Assembly: GCA_003158365.1 (NCBI GenBank)
Contig: PMIW01000235.1
Location: 8,173 to 50,852 of the forward strand
Reading direction: 5' to 3'
Length of the DNA stretch: 42,680 nucleotides
Source of the DNA: Ignavibacteriota bacterium
GTDB taxonomy: Bacteria; Bacteroidota; Ignavibacteria; Tepidaquicellales; Tepidaquicellaceae
The position numbers were made by a program, and so were the translations under genes. A model generated the notes under the pieces. That model saw only the letters and a list, made by a program, of their open reading frames with translations. It did not search any database and had not been told where the DNA came from. Position 1 is the first letter of the stretch. Each line of letters begins with the position of its first letter. Positions 8,017-16,500 of this stretch are shown here, in pieces.

Positions 8017-9261
8017 TTGACGCCAAAACTAACATATAATTTCGGGTTTTTAAAAGAAAGCAGGTATTTGCTTCTTCTTAATGTCACGGAACAGCTTTTT
8101 TTCTTCACAGTGTTTTTGGTTTTTGCGAGGAAATTTTCTGTCGAATCATACGGACAGTTAATTACACTTTTCACTCTTGCGAACGTTTTTATCACTCTTT
8201 TTAATTTAGGTCTGCCGGTTTATCTTCAGAGGGAAGTCTCGATATCAAATGAAAATCCCACGCTATTGCTAAGCCGCATTCTTTCCTTGAATATACTTGT
8301 ACTGTTTTTTTATTTAATTCTGACATTATTATATTATAAACTTTTTTACGGCTCTGTTTCCTTTAAGCTTTACATGGTTACTGTAATACCGGTATATTTA
8401 TATTCAAATATCAATTTACTTAACTCTGTTTTATCGGGTTTGCGGAAATATAAAGTGCAGTTTAAATTATTGCTGAACTCACGTGTAATTACTATTCTGG
8501 CGTTTCTTGTTTTTACGGTTTTCTATAATTCTTCGTTAAAATTACTTTTAGTAATATACTCTCTCGGATTTCTGTACCACGTAATATTGCTGGCAGTGAA
8601 TATAGTGAAAGCAGACGGGAAATTTGCGTTTTCGTTTAATTTAAAAGTTCTAACCGGTATTATTAAAATATCATTACCGCTTGGTTTGGCAGTGATTTTT
8701 AATTTTCTGTACGATAAAATTGACATTCTTCTGATTTCCAAATTCACGGATTTTTCTCAGGTAGGTTATTATAACATTGGTTACGGAATTTACAAGGCCT
8801 CTTCCTTTGCATTTTCTTTTTTACTGATCAGCGGACTTACACACGTGTCTTATTTAAGCCGTAGAAACAGTGCTGTTAAATTGTTTTTTAAAAAGTATGC
8901 ATTATGGTTTTTGTTTATCGGGATAATACTAAATGTAATTTTATTCTTTGCTTCTGATTTCATGATAAAATTGATTTATACTGATAAATTTTCAAATTCT
9001 GTTTTTATACTGAAGATTGTATCTTTCGCAGTAATCGGACTGGCTCTGAATAACCTTACGGGTATGATTTTAAACGGACTGGGGTTATTCAGGGAAAATA
9101 TGTATGTTACTTTTACGGGGTTAATTATTAATATTATTCTGAATATAATTTTTATACCGCTTTACGGTATTGTTGCAGCGGCTGTAATTTCAGTTATTAC
9201 CGAATACTTTATTTTTTATGGTGACTATTATTTCATTAAAATATTTCTGAATCCCGAATAA
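8017..9261 (+). CDS. Polysaccharide flippase (Wzx-like, MATE/MOP superfamily)
   Basis: This 414-residue protein has about 12 hydrophobic helices and an N-terminal FGFLKESRYLLLLNVTEQL segment followed by LVFARKFSVESYGQ, which is characteristic of Wzx/RfbX proteins (an ARxLGxxxYG-like motif). It would flip undecaprenyl-linked oligosaccharide from the cytoplasmic to the periplasmic leaflet. The start is the TTG at 8017; the first in-frame ATG lies more than 110 residues in, within the membrane domain, so TTG is needed for a complete protein. It leads a dense plus-strand operon of sugar transferases and is divergent from the Wzy/WaaL-like gene, so flippase and ligase or polymerase are side by side. 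Confidence 0.87.
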   Translation: MTPKLTYNFGFLKESRYLLLLNVTEQLFFFTVFLVFARKFSVESYGQLITLFTLANVFITLFNLGLPVYLQREVSISNENPTLLLSRILSLNILVLFFYLILTLLYYKLFYGSVSFKLYMVTVIPVYLYSNINLLNSVLSGLRKYKVQFKLLLNSRVITILAFLVFTVFYNSSLKLLLVIYSLGFLYHVILLAVNIVKADGKFAFSFNLKVLTGIIKISLPLGLAVIFNFLYDKIDILLISKFTDFSQVGYYNIGYGIYKASSFAFSFLLISGLTHVSYLSRRNSAVKLFFKKYALWFLFIGIILNVILFFASDFMIKLIYTDKFSNSVFILKIVSFAVIGLALNNLTGMILNGLGLFRENMYVTFTGLIINIILNIIFIPLYGIVAAAVISVITEYFIFYGDYYFIKIFLNPE

Positions 9262-9262
9262 T

Positions 9263-9937
9263 ATGGGAACTTCAAACTGGCAAAATATTTCATATTGCAT
9301 TGAGTTAATCAGAAGGATTAATCCGAATTCCATACTCGATGTTGGCGCGGGCTTCGGCAGGTGGGGAATTCTTGGCAGGGAATTCCTTGAAATCTGGGAT
9401 GACAGTAATTATTCGGATAAATGGAACAGGAAAATCGATGCTGTCGAGATTTTCGAGGATTATGTGAAGCCATATCACAGCTATTTTTATGATAACGTTT
9501 ATATAGAAAATGCAGCCGATTTTTTTAAAAACAATGAAAGTAAATATGATTTGATTGTATGCGGAGACGTGATTGAACACTTTGAAAAAGAAAAGGGAGA
9601 AAAATTCATTGAAGACTGCCTGAAACACAGCAGGTATCTGATGATTAATATTCCCATAGGAAAGAACTGGGAACAAGGGGTAATAAACAACAATGAATTC
9701 GAAGTTCACAAAAGCATTTGGTATAATTCCGATTTTAGAAAATATCCTAACAGAAAGATTAAAAAATTCAGGGATTATATTTCAAGAAAATTCAGCGTGA
9801 TATTGATATCAAACGGTAAAATTGATTTAATATCCGAATACAAGAAAAAGTACGGCAAATATATTTTTGTAAAGAATTATTTGTCGGGCAAATTGAATCT
9901 CGGGTGGCTTGTAAAAATGCTGTCAGGAAATAAATAA
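9263..9937 (+). CDS. Class I SAM-dependent methyltransferase
   Basis: This 224-residue protein has methyltransferase motif I at residues 24-35 (ILDVGAGFGRWG), where S-adenosylmethionine binds. An acidic residue follows at the end of strand beta-2 (DAVEIFEDY), and a motif II-like segment YDLIVCGDVIEHF runs over about 95-107. INIPIGKNWEQG may line the acceptor site. It starts one base after the flippase stop. In this setting it may methylate a sugar or cap the chain terminus, which in some O-antigens controls length, but the substrate is inference only. A small-molecule methyltransferase role cannot be excluded. Confidence 0.8.
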   Translation: MGTSNWQNISYCIELIRRINPNSILDVGAGFGRWGILGREFLEIWDDSNYSDKWNRKIDAVEIFEDYVKPYHSYFYDNVYIENAADFFKNNESKYDLIVCGDVIEHFEKEKGEKFIEDCLKHSRYLMINIPIGKNWEQGVINNNEFEVHKSIWYNSDFRKYPNRKIKKFRDYISRKFSVILISNGKIDLISEYKKKYGKYIFVKNYLSGKLNLGWLVKMLSGNK

Positions 9938-9943
9938 TTTAAG

Positions 9944-11056
9944 ATGGATTTAATATATATCGGAAGATATTGCAAAGATGAAATATTGAAGGGACCCGAA
10001 AAGGTCGCTAAAAGAATATTTAATAATTACACCGTAAATCATAAGTCTTTATTTATTGAATATTATTTTGACGGGAAAAAATACGGAATATTGAAAAAAT
10101 TATTTGGTAAAGAAACTGTTGAAACCATTAATGGAAGCGATGTTTGCAGAATGGGTATATTTTCTCTGTTTTTTGCACTTTTTAAGCTAAAACCAAAGAT
10201 AATACATCTTATTACATTTGAAAGATTTGCATTTGCCGCATATTTTTATAAAATGTTTTTTAAAACAAAAATAATTTACAGCCTGCACGGACTGATTGTT
10301 CACGAGAATAAATTTTTCAGGAAAGTAAACCGGTTTTTTAATTTAAAAGATAAAATTGCTGAAAGAATATTTGTAAAATATTCTAATGCGCTCATTTTGC
10401 TGTCAGGAAATTTCGGAAAATTACTTGAGAATTATTACACGGTTAATGATTCAAGGATAAGATATATAAAAAACGGTATAGACCCTGAATTTGCAGAAGC
10501 CGGAAAATTAAGAAAACCCTGTAAGAATAATCAGTTAAAAATTGTTTATATAGCAGATACAGACAGAAAAGAAAAAGGCTTCTCTTTTCTGAAGGATGCA
10601 CTGGAAACGATAAATATTGATATAGAGCTATACATTATTGATAAAAGCGAGCCCGTTCAAAATGAATTATTTATTAATAAACGCATAAAAACGTTTTATG
10701 TCGGGAAAATGAAGCCGGATGAACTTGCAGGGTATTTAACAGATAAAGATGTATTTATTTCATCGGGCAGCTATGAGCCCTTCAGCATAACAACCGTGGA
10801 ATGCATGGCCGCCGGCGTGATTCCCGTTGTTACAAAAGAAACCGGCGCATCTGAATCAATTGAACAAGGTAGAAACGGCTTTGTGTTTGACTACGGAGAT
10901 TGCGGAAAATTAAAGAGTATTTTAATTGAACTGAATAATGATAACGAATTAAAAGAAAATGTATCTGCAAGAGCTAAATACATTTATAATATTTTAAACT
11001 GGGATAAAATAACCGGGGATTATATTAACATTTATAAGTCATTGCAGCAAAAATAA
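9944..11056 (+). CDS. Glycosyltransferase family 4 (GT-B)
   Basis: This 370-residue GT-B enzyme has an N-terminal half containing KIIYSLHGLIVHENKF and KNGID before the interdomain linker. The C-terminal half has KIVYIADTDRKEKGFSFL and the E-x7-E signature E278/E286 in YEPFSITTVECMAAG, followed by IPVVTKETGASE. These are the usual donor-binding features, so it should be a retaining transferase. It starts six bases after the methyltransferase and ends one base before the next GT2. The donor sugar is unknown; it most likely builds the same lipid-linked repeat unit as its neighbours. Confidence 0.87.
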   Translation: MDLIYIGRYCKDEILKGPEKVAKRIFNNYTVNHKSLFIEYYFDGKKYGILKKLFGKETVETINGSDVCRMGIFSLFFALFKLKPKIIHLITFERFAFAAYFYKMFFKTKIIYSLHGLIVHENKFFRKVNRFFNLKDKIAERIFVKYSNALILLSGNFGKLLENYYTVNDSRIRYIKNGIDPEFAEAGKLRKPCKNNQLKIVYIADTDRKEKGFSFLKDALETINIDIELYIIDKSEPVQNELFINKRIKTFYVGKMKPDELAGYLTDKDVFISSGSYEPFSITTVECMAAGVIPVVTKETGASESIEQGRNGFVFDYGDCGKLKSILIELNNDNELKENVSARAKYIYNILNWDKITGDYINIYKSLQQK

Positions 11057-11057
11057 T

Positions 11058-12023
11058 ATGCCTGAAAATTTGATTTCAATAATAATGCCAATTAAGAATG
11101 CGGAAAAATATATCCGTGATTCTATACAGAGCATATTAAACCAGACATATAAAAATTTTGAATTTATAATTATAGATGATGGCTCGACTGACGGTTCTCA
11201 AAAAATAATCGAATCAATAAAAGATGACAGGATTAAATTTTATAAAAAAGAAAGTGCAGGATTAATTGAACAGCTTAATTTCGGACTTGGCGAAGCAAAA
11301 GGTGAATTCGTAGCAAGGATGGACGCAGACGATACTGTAAGTCCGGAAAAACTTGAAATGCAGATTAATTATTTGCTGAATAATAAAGATATTCAGCTTG
11401 TCGGAACAAATTTTACTTTTATTGATGAGAACGGAAAATCAATTATGCCTAAAAAACTTCCCGAAGAACACAGGGATATTGAATTTATGATGCCGTTTAT
11501 AGATTCTGTTTTGCATTCTTCAATATTGACATATAAGAGTGTACTTATCGATTCCGGAGGATATGATAAAGAATATTATTCTGCGGAAGATGATGAACTG
11601 TTTTTGAGGTTGCTTTCTCTCGGATATAAAATGCATAATATTCAAAGGTCGCTTTATAGATACAGGCTGGTTGAGCGTCCGTCCGAATATTACGATATGC
11701 AAAAAATCAATTACTATAAATGCAGCATAAAATATCTTGATAATCATTACACTGAAAAAACAGGTGAGTATTACCTGAGGATGGGGCTGCTGGAATATTA
11801 CAGGGGTAGTATTAATAAATCAAGGGAACATCTCCTGAAATCACTTAAGTATAAGGGTATAAAAAGGAAATATTTTTTCCGTTATATTCCTGTCACTTTT
11901 TTGGGTGATAAAATCGTGAATTTCCTGAGAAAGAAAAAAATTTCTTCAAAGGTTAATTCCTATTTTAATAAAAAATTCAAATACGATACTTATAATATTT
12001 CGGGTTCGGATGTGAAAAAATGA
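11058..12023 (+). CDS. Glycosyltransferase family 2 (GT-A)
   Basis: This 321-residue enzyme has a complete GT2 domain: VSIIMPIKN-type first strand (SIIMPIKNAEKYI), DDGSTDGS at residues 40-47, the metal-binding DADD at 89-92 (MDADDTVSPEK) and an EDDELFLRL acceptor-side motif with E177-D178. After about residue 215 there is a roughly 100-residue helical, lysine- and tyrosine-rich tail, longer than in minimal GT2 proteins and with TPR-like spacing. The start ATG is one base after the preceding stop, and the end overlaps the GT9 gene by ATGA. It is a polysaccharide-building transferase of unknown specificity. Confidence 0.9.
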   Translation: MPENLISIIMPIKNAEKYIRDSIQSILNQTYKNFEFIIIDDGSTDGSQKIIESIKDDRIKFYKKESAGLIEQLNFGLGEAKGEFVARMDADDTVSPEKLEMQINYLLNNKDIQLVGTNFTFIDENGKSIMPKKLPEEHRDIEFMMPFIDSVLHSSILTYKSVLIDSGGYDKEYYSAEDDELFLRLLSLGYKMHNIQRSLYRYRLVERPSEYYDMQKINYYKCSIKYLDNHYTEKTGEYYLRMGLLEYYRGSINKSREHLLKSLKYKGIKRKYFFRYIPVTFLGDKIVNFLRKKKISSKVNSYFNKKFKYDTYNISGSDVKK

Positions 12024-13126
12024 TTTCAAATGTGAAAAATATTATTTCCCTGCTTATTTTCTTTTTCCTGAAATTGTTTTTCGGAAAAAGAAACAATCCC
12101 GAATTTAAAAACATATTGTTTTTTAACTCCGAAAAAATAGGGGACCTTGTAGTTTCTTCCATGATACTTGAAAATGATTCGGTTTTTCCCGATGATACCG
12201 GTGTTTATTTCCTGATAAAGAAAAAATTCTTCACGCTTTTTGAAAATTATAAGGGAAAAATAAAAATCCTAAAATATAATTATGAATTATATAAATGGTT
12301 TTTACCATACCGGTTTAAACTACTGGGAAGTATAAGAAAATTAAGATTAAATAAACTATATAATCTTACACCGGCAAGGGGAATGCTGAATGACGAAATA
12401 TCCCTGTTAAGCGGAGCAAATAATATATATGCAGTGAGTGGTGACAGGAAATACTTAAAAAGAGTTGCGGGCAATATTACTGATAAGGGCTATACGGAAA
12501 TTATGTTTAATAATATTAAGAACGAATATGAAAAGCATAAGGAATTATTGAAAGTATTTTCAGGCGGAAAAGAAATATTGTTAGATAACAATAAAACATT
12601 TATTGTGCAGGGAGACAATGTACTTATTAATAAAGATTTAGTACAGAAAGATGAATATATCGTTGTGTCACCGCTTTCCACGGAATTGGACAGAACATGG
12701 GGAGTGGAAAATTTTACCCGCCTGAGCACCGAATTGGCAGAGAAATATAAAATTGTTTTAATTGGTTCTCCGAAGGAGAAAACTCTGCTAGAAGAAATAA
12801 GAAATGGAAACGTAAATATAATTATAGATACATCACCACTGAATAAATTGCCCGGAATAATTAATCACTGCAGGCTATTTATCGGCGGGGATTCCGGACT
12901 GACACACATTGCTTTGAAGCTCGGAAAGCCGCTGCTCGCTGTACTTGACGGCGGATATTTCAACAGGTATTTCCCTTATAAAACCGAAGACAGTAAAAAC
13001 AATTATATTTTTAACCTGATGGATTGCTTTGAATGCGGTTTCGACTGCATATATGATAAAAAATATTGCCTGCTGAATATTACGTACGAAAGCGTATTAA
13101 ATAAAGTAAATGAAATATTAAAATAA
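12020..13126 (+). CDS. Glycosyltransferase family 9 (heptosyltransferase-like)
   Basis: This 368-residue protein resembles ADP-heptose:LPS heptosyltransferases. It has NSEKIGDLVVSSMILEN near the N-terminus, an interdomain segment with VVSPLSTELDRTWGVENF, and the donor-site signature FIGGDSGLTHIALKLGKP followed by LLAVLDGG. Its C-terminus has four cysteines (DCFECGFDCIYDKKYC), as seen in several GT9 members. GT9 enzymes usually act on LPS core sugars, so its presence hints that the locus makes LPS-linked rather than purely capsular glycan; that is inference. It overlaps the preceding GT2 by four bases and is followed four bases later by the next transferase. Confidence 0.85.
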   Translation: MISNVKNIISLLIFFFLKLFFGKRNNPEFKNILFFNSEKIGDLVVSSMILENDSVFPDDTGVYFLIKKKFFTLFENYKGKIKILKYNYELYKWFLPYRFKLLGSIRKLRLNKLYNLTPARGMLNDEISLLSGANNIYAVSGDRKYLKRVAGNITDKGYTEIMFNNIKNEYEKHKELLKVFSGGKEILLDNNKTFIVQGDNVLINKDLVQKDEYIVVSPLSTELDRTWGVENFTRLSTELAEKYKIVLIGSPKEKTLLEEIRNGNVNIIIDTSPLNKLPGIINHCRLFIGGDSGLTHIALKLGKPLLAVLDGGYFNRYFPYKTEDSKNNYIFNLMDCFECGFDCIYDKKYCLLNITYESVLNKVNEILK

Positions 13127-13130
13127 TAAT

Positions 13131-13853
13131 TTGATTTTTTTAAGTATAATAATACCGGTTTACAATAATTCGGATGTACTGAAATATAATCTTCCATATC
13201 TCGCAGGTTATCTTTCAAAAAAAGATTATGATTATGAAATTATTATTGTTGATGACGGAAGTTCTAATGGAAGCGAAGTTAAAAATATTTCCGATAATTT
13301 CAACTGCAGATATATTGTAAATGGAAAAAACTTCGGTAAGGGTTATTCAATAAAACAAGGAATGCTTAATTCGGATGGAAAGTACAGAGTCTTTACCGAT
13401 GCGGATATTCCCTATGAAATCGAAGACCTTGAAAAAATCATTGAGACTCTTGATAAGGAAAAATATGACATGGTTATCGGTGACAGGACACTGAATGCCT
13501 CTTCATATTTTAAGGATGTTTCAATTCTGCGTTCTTTCGGAAGCAAGTTTTTTTCACTCATTATCGGTGGAATTACTTCGGGGAATTTCAGCGATACGCA
13601 GTGCGGCTTAAAGGGTTTCACTGCTGAAACAGCTGTTGATTTATTTAACAGGACTAAAATAAACGGTTTTGCGATTGATGTTGAGCTGATATATCTCGCT
13701 TTTAAAAGAAATTATAAAATCGGTAAGATTCCCGTAAAGCTGAGAAAGCAGGGGGTTAGCACGGTGATGATTTTTAAACACGGTATATTAATGCTTTTTG
13801 ATTTATTTAAAATTAAATATTATCAACTAAGTAAAAAATATGAAAAAAAATAA
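13131..13853 (+). CDS. GT2, dolichyl/polyprenyl-phosphate sugar transferase-like (DPM1/DPG-like)
   Basis: This 240-residue GT2 protein has DDGSSNGS at 41-48, the metal-binding DAD at D90-D92 (FTDADIPYEIEDL) and the SDTQCGLKGF segment typical of dolichyl-phosphate glucosyl/mannosyltransferases. These enzymes load a sugar onto a polyprenyl phosphate, which GT-C enzymes then use at the periplasmic side. Two GT-C-like membrane proteins lie downstream (13840 and 16501), which fits. The start is TTG at 13131: no ATG exists before residue 74, beyond the nucleotide site. The 3' end overlaps the next gene by 14 bases. Confidence 0.87.
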   Translation: MIFLSIIIPVYNNSDVLKYNLPYLAGYLSKKDYDYEIIIVDDGSSNGSEVKNISDNFNCRYIVNGKNFGKGYSIKQGMLNSDGKYRVFTDADIPYEIEDLEKIIETLDKEKYDMVIGDRTLNASSYFKDVSILRSFGSKFFSLIIGGITSGNFSDTQCGLKGFTAETAVDLFNRTKINGFAIDVELIYLAFKRNYKIGKIPVKLRKQGVSTVMIFKHGILMLFDLFKIKYYQLSKKYEKK

Positions 13854-15456
13854 ATTCTATATTTATTCGTTTCTATTGTTTGCAATTTTTATAATTGCAG
13901 TTTCTTCGTTGGGAATATTCAAAACAGGTATCCTGTCGGATACTTTCGGAGATGCTTACACTGCCGTGAATTCAACTTTCTCCGACAAGTTAACGAATAA
14001 CCTGCAATATATTGACCGGTACAGGTACAGGCCTGTTCTTTTTCTGACTTTAAAGGGTATCGTGAATATTCAGAAATCTCTTGGAATATCTTATGATAAT
14101 TTTGTTTTTTATAAATTAATTAATCTGTTCTTATATATCTTGTTCGCCTTCATAGCAGGGATTATAATTTTCAGAATCTCAAAAGACATTATTTTGTCTG
14201 TATTTTCCGAAGCTGTGATTTTATTTTATCCTAACAACCTTCATAATTTATGCTGGTCTGCTGCTTATTTCGAAATATTGTGCGGAATATTTTTTCTTTT
14301 TTCATTTTTATATACATTGAAATACATAGCAGATAAAAAAACAATACTTCTGATAATATCGCTTGTATCATTTGCCTTTGCTTTGCTGACAAAGGAAATG
14401 GCAGTATCTTTTCCGTTTATATGTATATTACTGGTTTATATAATTTACGGGAAAGAAACCGTAGTAAAAAATAAAAATGTATTTATTCTGCAATTTGCGG
14501 TTTTACTGATATATTTTGTCTCGAAAATGTTTTTAATCAGAAGCATACCCGTGTTTTTGGGTAAATTTTTTCAGGGTGAATTCTGGGCAAATTCAGCACA
14601 AATAATTTTTAAAGGAATTATAGCATCGCTGATTCCGTATGATTTTTCCGTATTGAGAAATGAGCTGAAAGAGTATAATATCCTGGTCTTAATATATCTT
14701 ATTTTTACTGCTGTCTTTGTCGTGTTTTCAGTTATAGAGTTTGTAAAACAAAAGCAGGTAAAAAATATTTTATTTCTAATACTTGTATTTCTTTTTTCTC
14801 TGTCTCCGTTGATTTATGCAGGATATTTGCGTCCCCAGCTTATATTAATAACCTTTACAGTTATGATTGTCGGGACAATATGCACTGTGAAATTAAATTC
14901 GAAAATGATTCTGTACAGTTTGATGTTCATATTTGAAATCTGGCTTTTTCTGGATTATGGAGTAATCGACGGCTGGAAAACAGCATACGCAGAGGGAAAT
15001 GCGAGAATGGGAAATGTGATTAAAACCGACTTCAATTCTTCAAAGAAAAATATTATAATCGGTAATCCCGCAAGAATGCAGCAGTATTTTATGTACGATA
15101 ATATTATGTTCCCGTATAATTACTTTAAATATCATAGTTTTGTTATTAAGGATACAATTTTGGATTTGGTAAGAACTGTTTCACTTGATAAGAACTCATT
15201 AATTTCTGATATAATAGTAAATAAAACAGGTGAAAAGGAATATGAATTAATCTGTACGGGAAAAACACAATTCTTTTATCTTGACGGTGACGAAAAAGAA
15301 ATAAAAAATAATAACGGAATTAAAAATGATTTTATGTCTGTGCAATATCTTGAATTTAATAATTTAGGTAAACCCGTAATGGTATTGCTGAAAATATTAT
15401 CCGGTAACTGCGATTTCTATATTTTCCGTGGAAATAATCTGGTAAAACTAGATTGA
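13840..15456 (+). CDS. Polytopic membrane protein, possible GT-C glycosyltransferase
   Basis: This 538-residue protein has about ten hydrophobic helices over residues 6-370 and a C-terminal soluble, probably periplasmic part (about 380-538). The first extracytoplasmic loop contains DTFGDAYTAVN and DRYRYRPVLFLTLKG, an acidic/aromatic arrangement like the catalytic first loop of PMT/ArnT-type GT-C enzymes. I do not recognise a specific family. It overlaps the DPM1-like gene, which could supply its polyprenyl-phosphate sugar donor, so periplasmic glycan decoration is a reasonable guess. It could instead be an O-antigen polymerase-type protein. The stop overlaps the next TTG start (TTGA). Confidence 0.6.
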   Translation: MKKNKFYIYSFLLFAIFIIAVSSLGIFKTGILSDTFGDAYTAVNSTFSDKLTNNLQYIDRYRYRPVLFLTLKGIVNIQKSLGISYDNFVFYKLINLFLYILFAFIAGIIIFRISKDIILSVFSEAVILFYPNNLHNLCWSAAYFEILCGIFFLFSFLYTLKYIADKKTILLIISLVSFAFALLTKEMAVSFPFICILLVYIIYGKETVVKNKNVFILQFAVLLIYFVSKMFLIRSIPVFLGKFFQGEFWANSAQIIFKGIIASLIPYDFSVLRNELKEYNILVLIYLIFTAVFVVFSVIEFVKQKQVKNILFLILVFLFSLSPLIYAGYLRPQLILITFTVMIVGTICTVKLNSKMILYSLMFIFEIWLFLDYGVIDGWKTAYAEGNARMGNVIKTDFNSSKKNIIIGNPARMQQYFMYDNIMFPYNYFKYHSFVIKDTILDLVRTVSLDKNSLISDIIVNKTGEKEYELICTGKTQFFYLDGDEKEIKNNNGIKNDFMSVQYLEFNNLGKPVMVLLKILSGNCDFYIFRGNNLVKLD

Positions 15457-16499
15457 ACATATTACACTTACATACAGGTCTGAATTTAACGGACGGAATT
15501 TCGAAAACCATTTATTTGATTGCGGGAAATAAGTCCGAAAAAAATAAGCATTTCGTAATTGCACTAGATGGTGATGCGGAAAGCAAGTTTACTGAAGCGG
15601 GTATAACGGTAAATTTTCTGAATCTTAAAAAGGATTATTTACCCGGAGTGATAAAATCCGTTAAAAACTATATCAGGGAAAATGACATCCGGATTCTTCA
15701 TTCGCATCACAGGTATTTTGACCTGATTTCTTACCTAGTTTCTTTTTCCTGCAAAGTAAAAAGAATAACATCCGTGCAGAGTTTTGTTTACGGGAAGAAA
15801 TTTTTCAGTTATAAATCACCCCTGCTGCTTGCAGCAGGGGAATCGGTGAAAAAACATTTAATTGAATATTTCGGAGTAAATGAAAATAGAATTAAGGTAT
15901 TTAATAATTTTATCGATGCAGAAGAAATTCCAAAAAACGATAATTCGGAAAATCTTAAGGCTAAGCTTAAAATCCCTCAAAATGCCTACCTGATTGGATA
16001 TATAGGCAGGTTCTCCGTTAAAGAAAAAGGAATAGATATACTTATAAATGCTTTCAAGTCATTCAATGAAAAACATCCTGATGCTTATTTACTGATGATT
16101 GGGGGCGGTGATGATATAAAATATTTTTCAAACCTTCCTGAGAATGTAATTATTCTGAGTTCGCAAAAAAACATTTTTGATTTTTACAGGATATTCTATT
16201 GCCTCGTCCTTCCTTCGAGAGTTGACCCGTTTCCGCTCACAGTTCTTGAAGCGGGAATGATGGAAGTTCCATTTATAGGCTCGGATGTAAACGGAATATC
16301 CGAAATTATTGAAGATGGAAAAGACGGTCTTTTATTCGAAAAAGAAAATATAAGTATGCTTTTGCAAAAGATGGAAAAATATTATAATGAAAAAGAATTC
16401 GCAAAAACATGTGCGCAAAATTTATATAAAAAGGTAGTGAGCAAATATAACGTAAAATCCGCTCTGGAAATTCTAAACAAAATATACGAAGAACTTTAG
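15453..16499 (+). CDS. Glycosyltransferase family 4 (GT-B)
   Basis: This 348-residue GT-B enzyme has an N-terminal loop HTGLNLTDGISKTI, the interdomain start LIGYIGRFSVKEKGIDIL, and the donor signature DPFPLTVLEAG with D258 in place of the first Glu of E-x7-E and E266 as the second. The Asp variant is common in GT4 and should be active. The start is TTG at 15453, overlapping the previous stop as TTGA; the next in-frame ATG is deep in the protein. A perfect 10-base inverted repeat lies inside the gene at 15819-15840. The gene ends one base before the next coding region. Confidence 0.86.
   Translation: MNILHLHTGLNLTDGISKTIYLIAGNKSEKNKHFVIALDGDAESKFTEAGITVNFLNLKKDYLPGVIKSVKNYIRENDIRILHSHHRYFDLISYLVSFSCKVKRITSVQSFVYGKKFFSYKSPLLLAAGESVKKHLIEYFGVNENRIKVFNNFIDAEEIPKNDNSENLKAKLKIPQNAYLIGYIGRFSVKEKGIDILINAFKSFNEKHPDAYLLMIGGGDDIKYFSNLPENVIILSSQKNIFDFYRIFYCLVLPSRVDPFPLTVLEAGMMEVPFIGSDVNGISEIIEDGKDGLLFEKENISMLLQKMEKYYNEKEFAKTCAQNLYKKVVSKYNVKSALEILNKIYEEL
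15819..15840. repeat. Perfect GC-rich inverted repeat inside a glycosyltransferase gene
   Basis: CCCCTGCTGC (15819-15828) and GCAGCAGGGG (15831-15840) are exact reverse complements separated by TT. As RNA it would form a nine-pair stem with a G(CUUG)C tetraloop, which is unusually stable for this AT-rich region. No T-run follows, so it is not a standard terminator. Confidence 0.8.
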
Positions 16500-16500
16500 C

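Noticed and set aside
7935-8195. Minus-strand open frame of 86 codons over the start of the flippase gene
   Set aside because: It lies across the flippase coding region and the divergent promoter gap, has no recognisable domain, and its frame is explained as antisense of hydrophobic codons.
15819-15840. Intragenic hairpin read as a terminator
   Set aside because: No T-run follows, and the glycosyltransferase frame continues intact for more than 200 residues.
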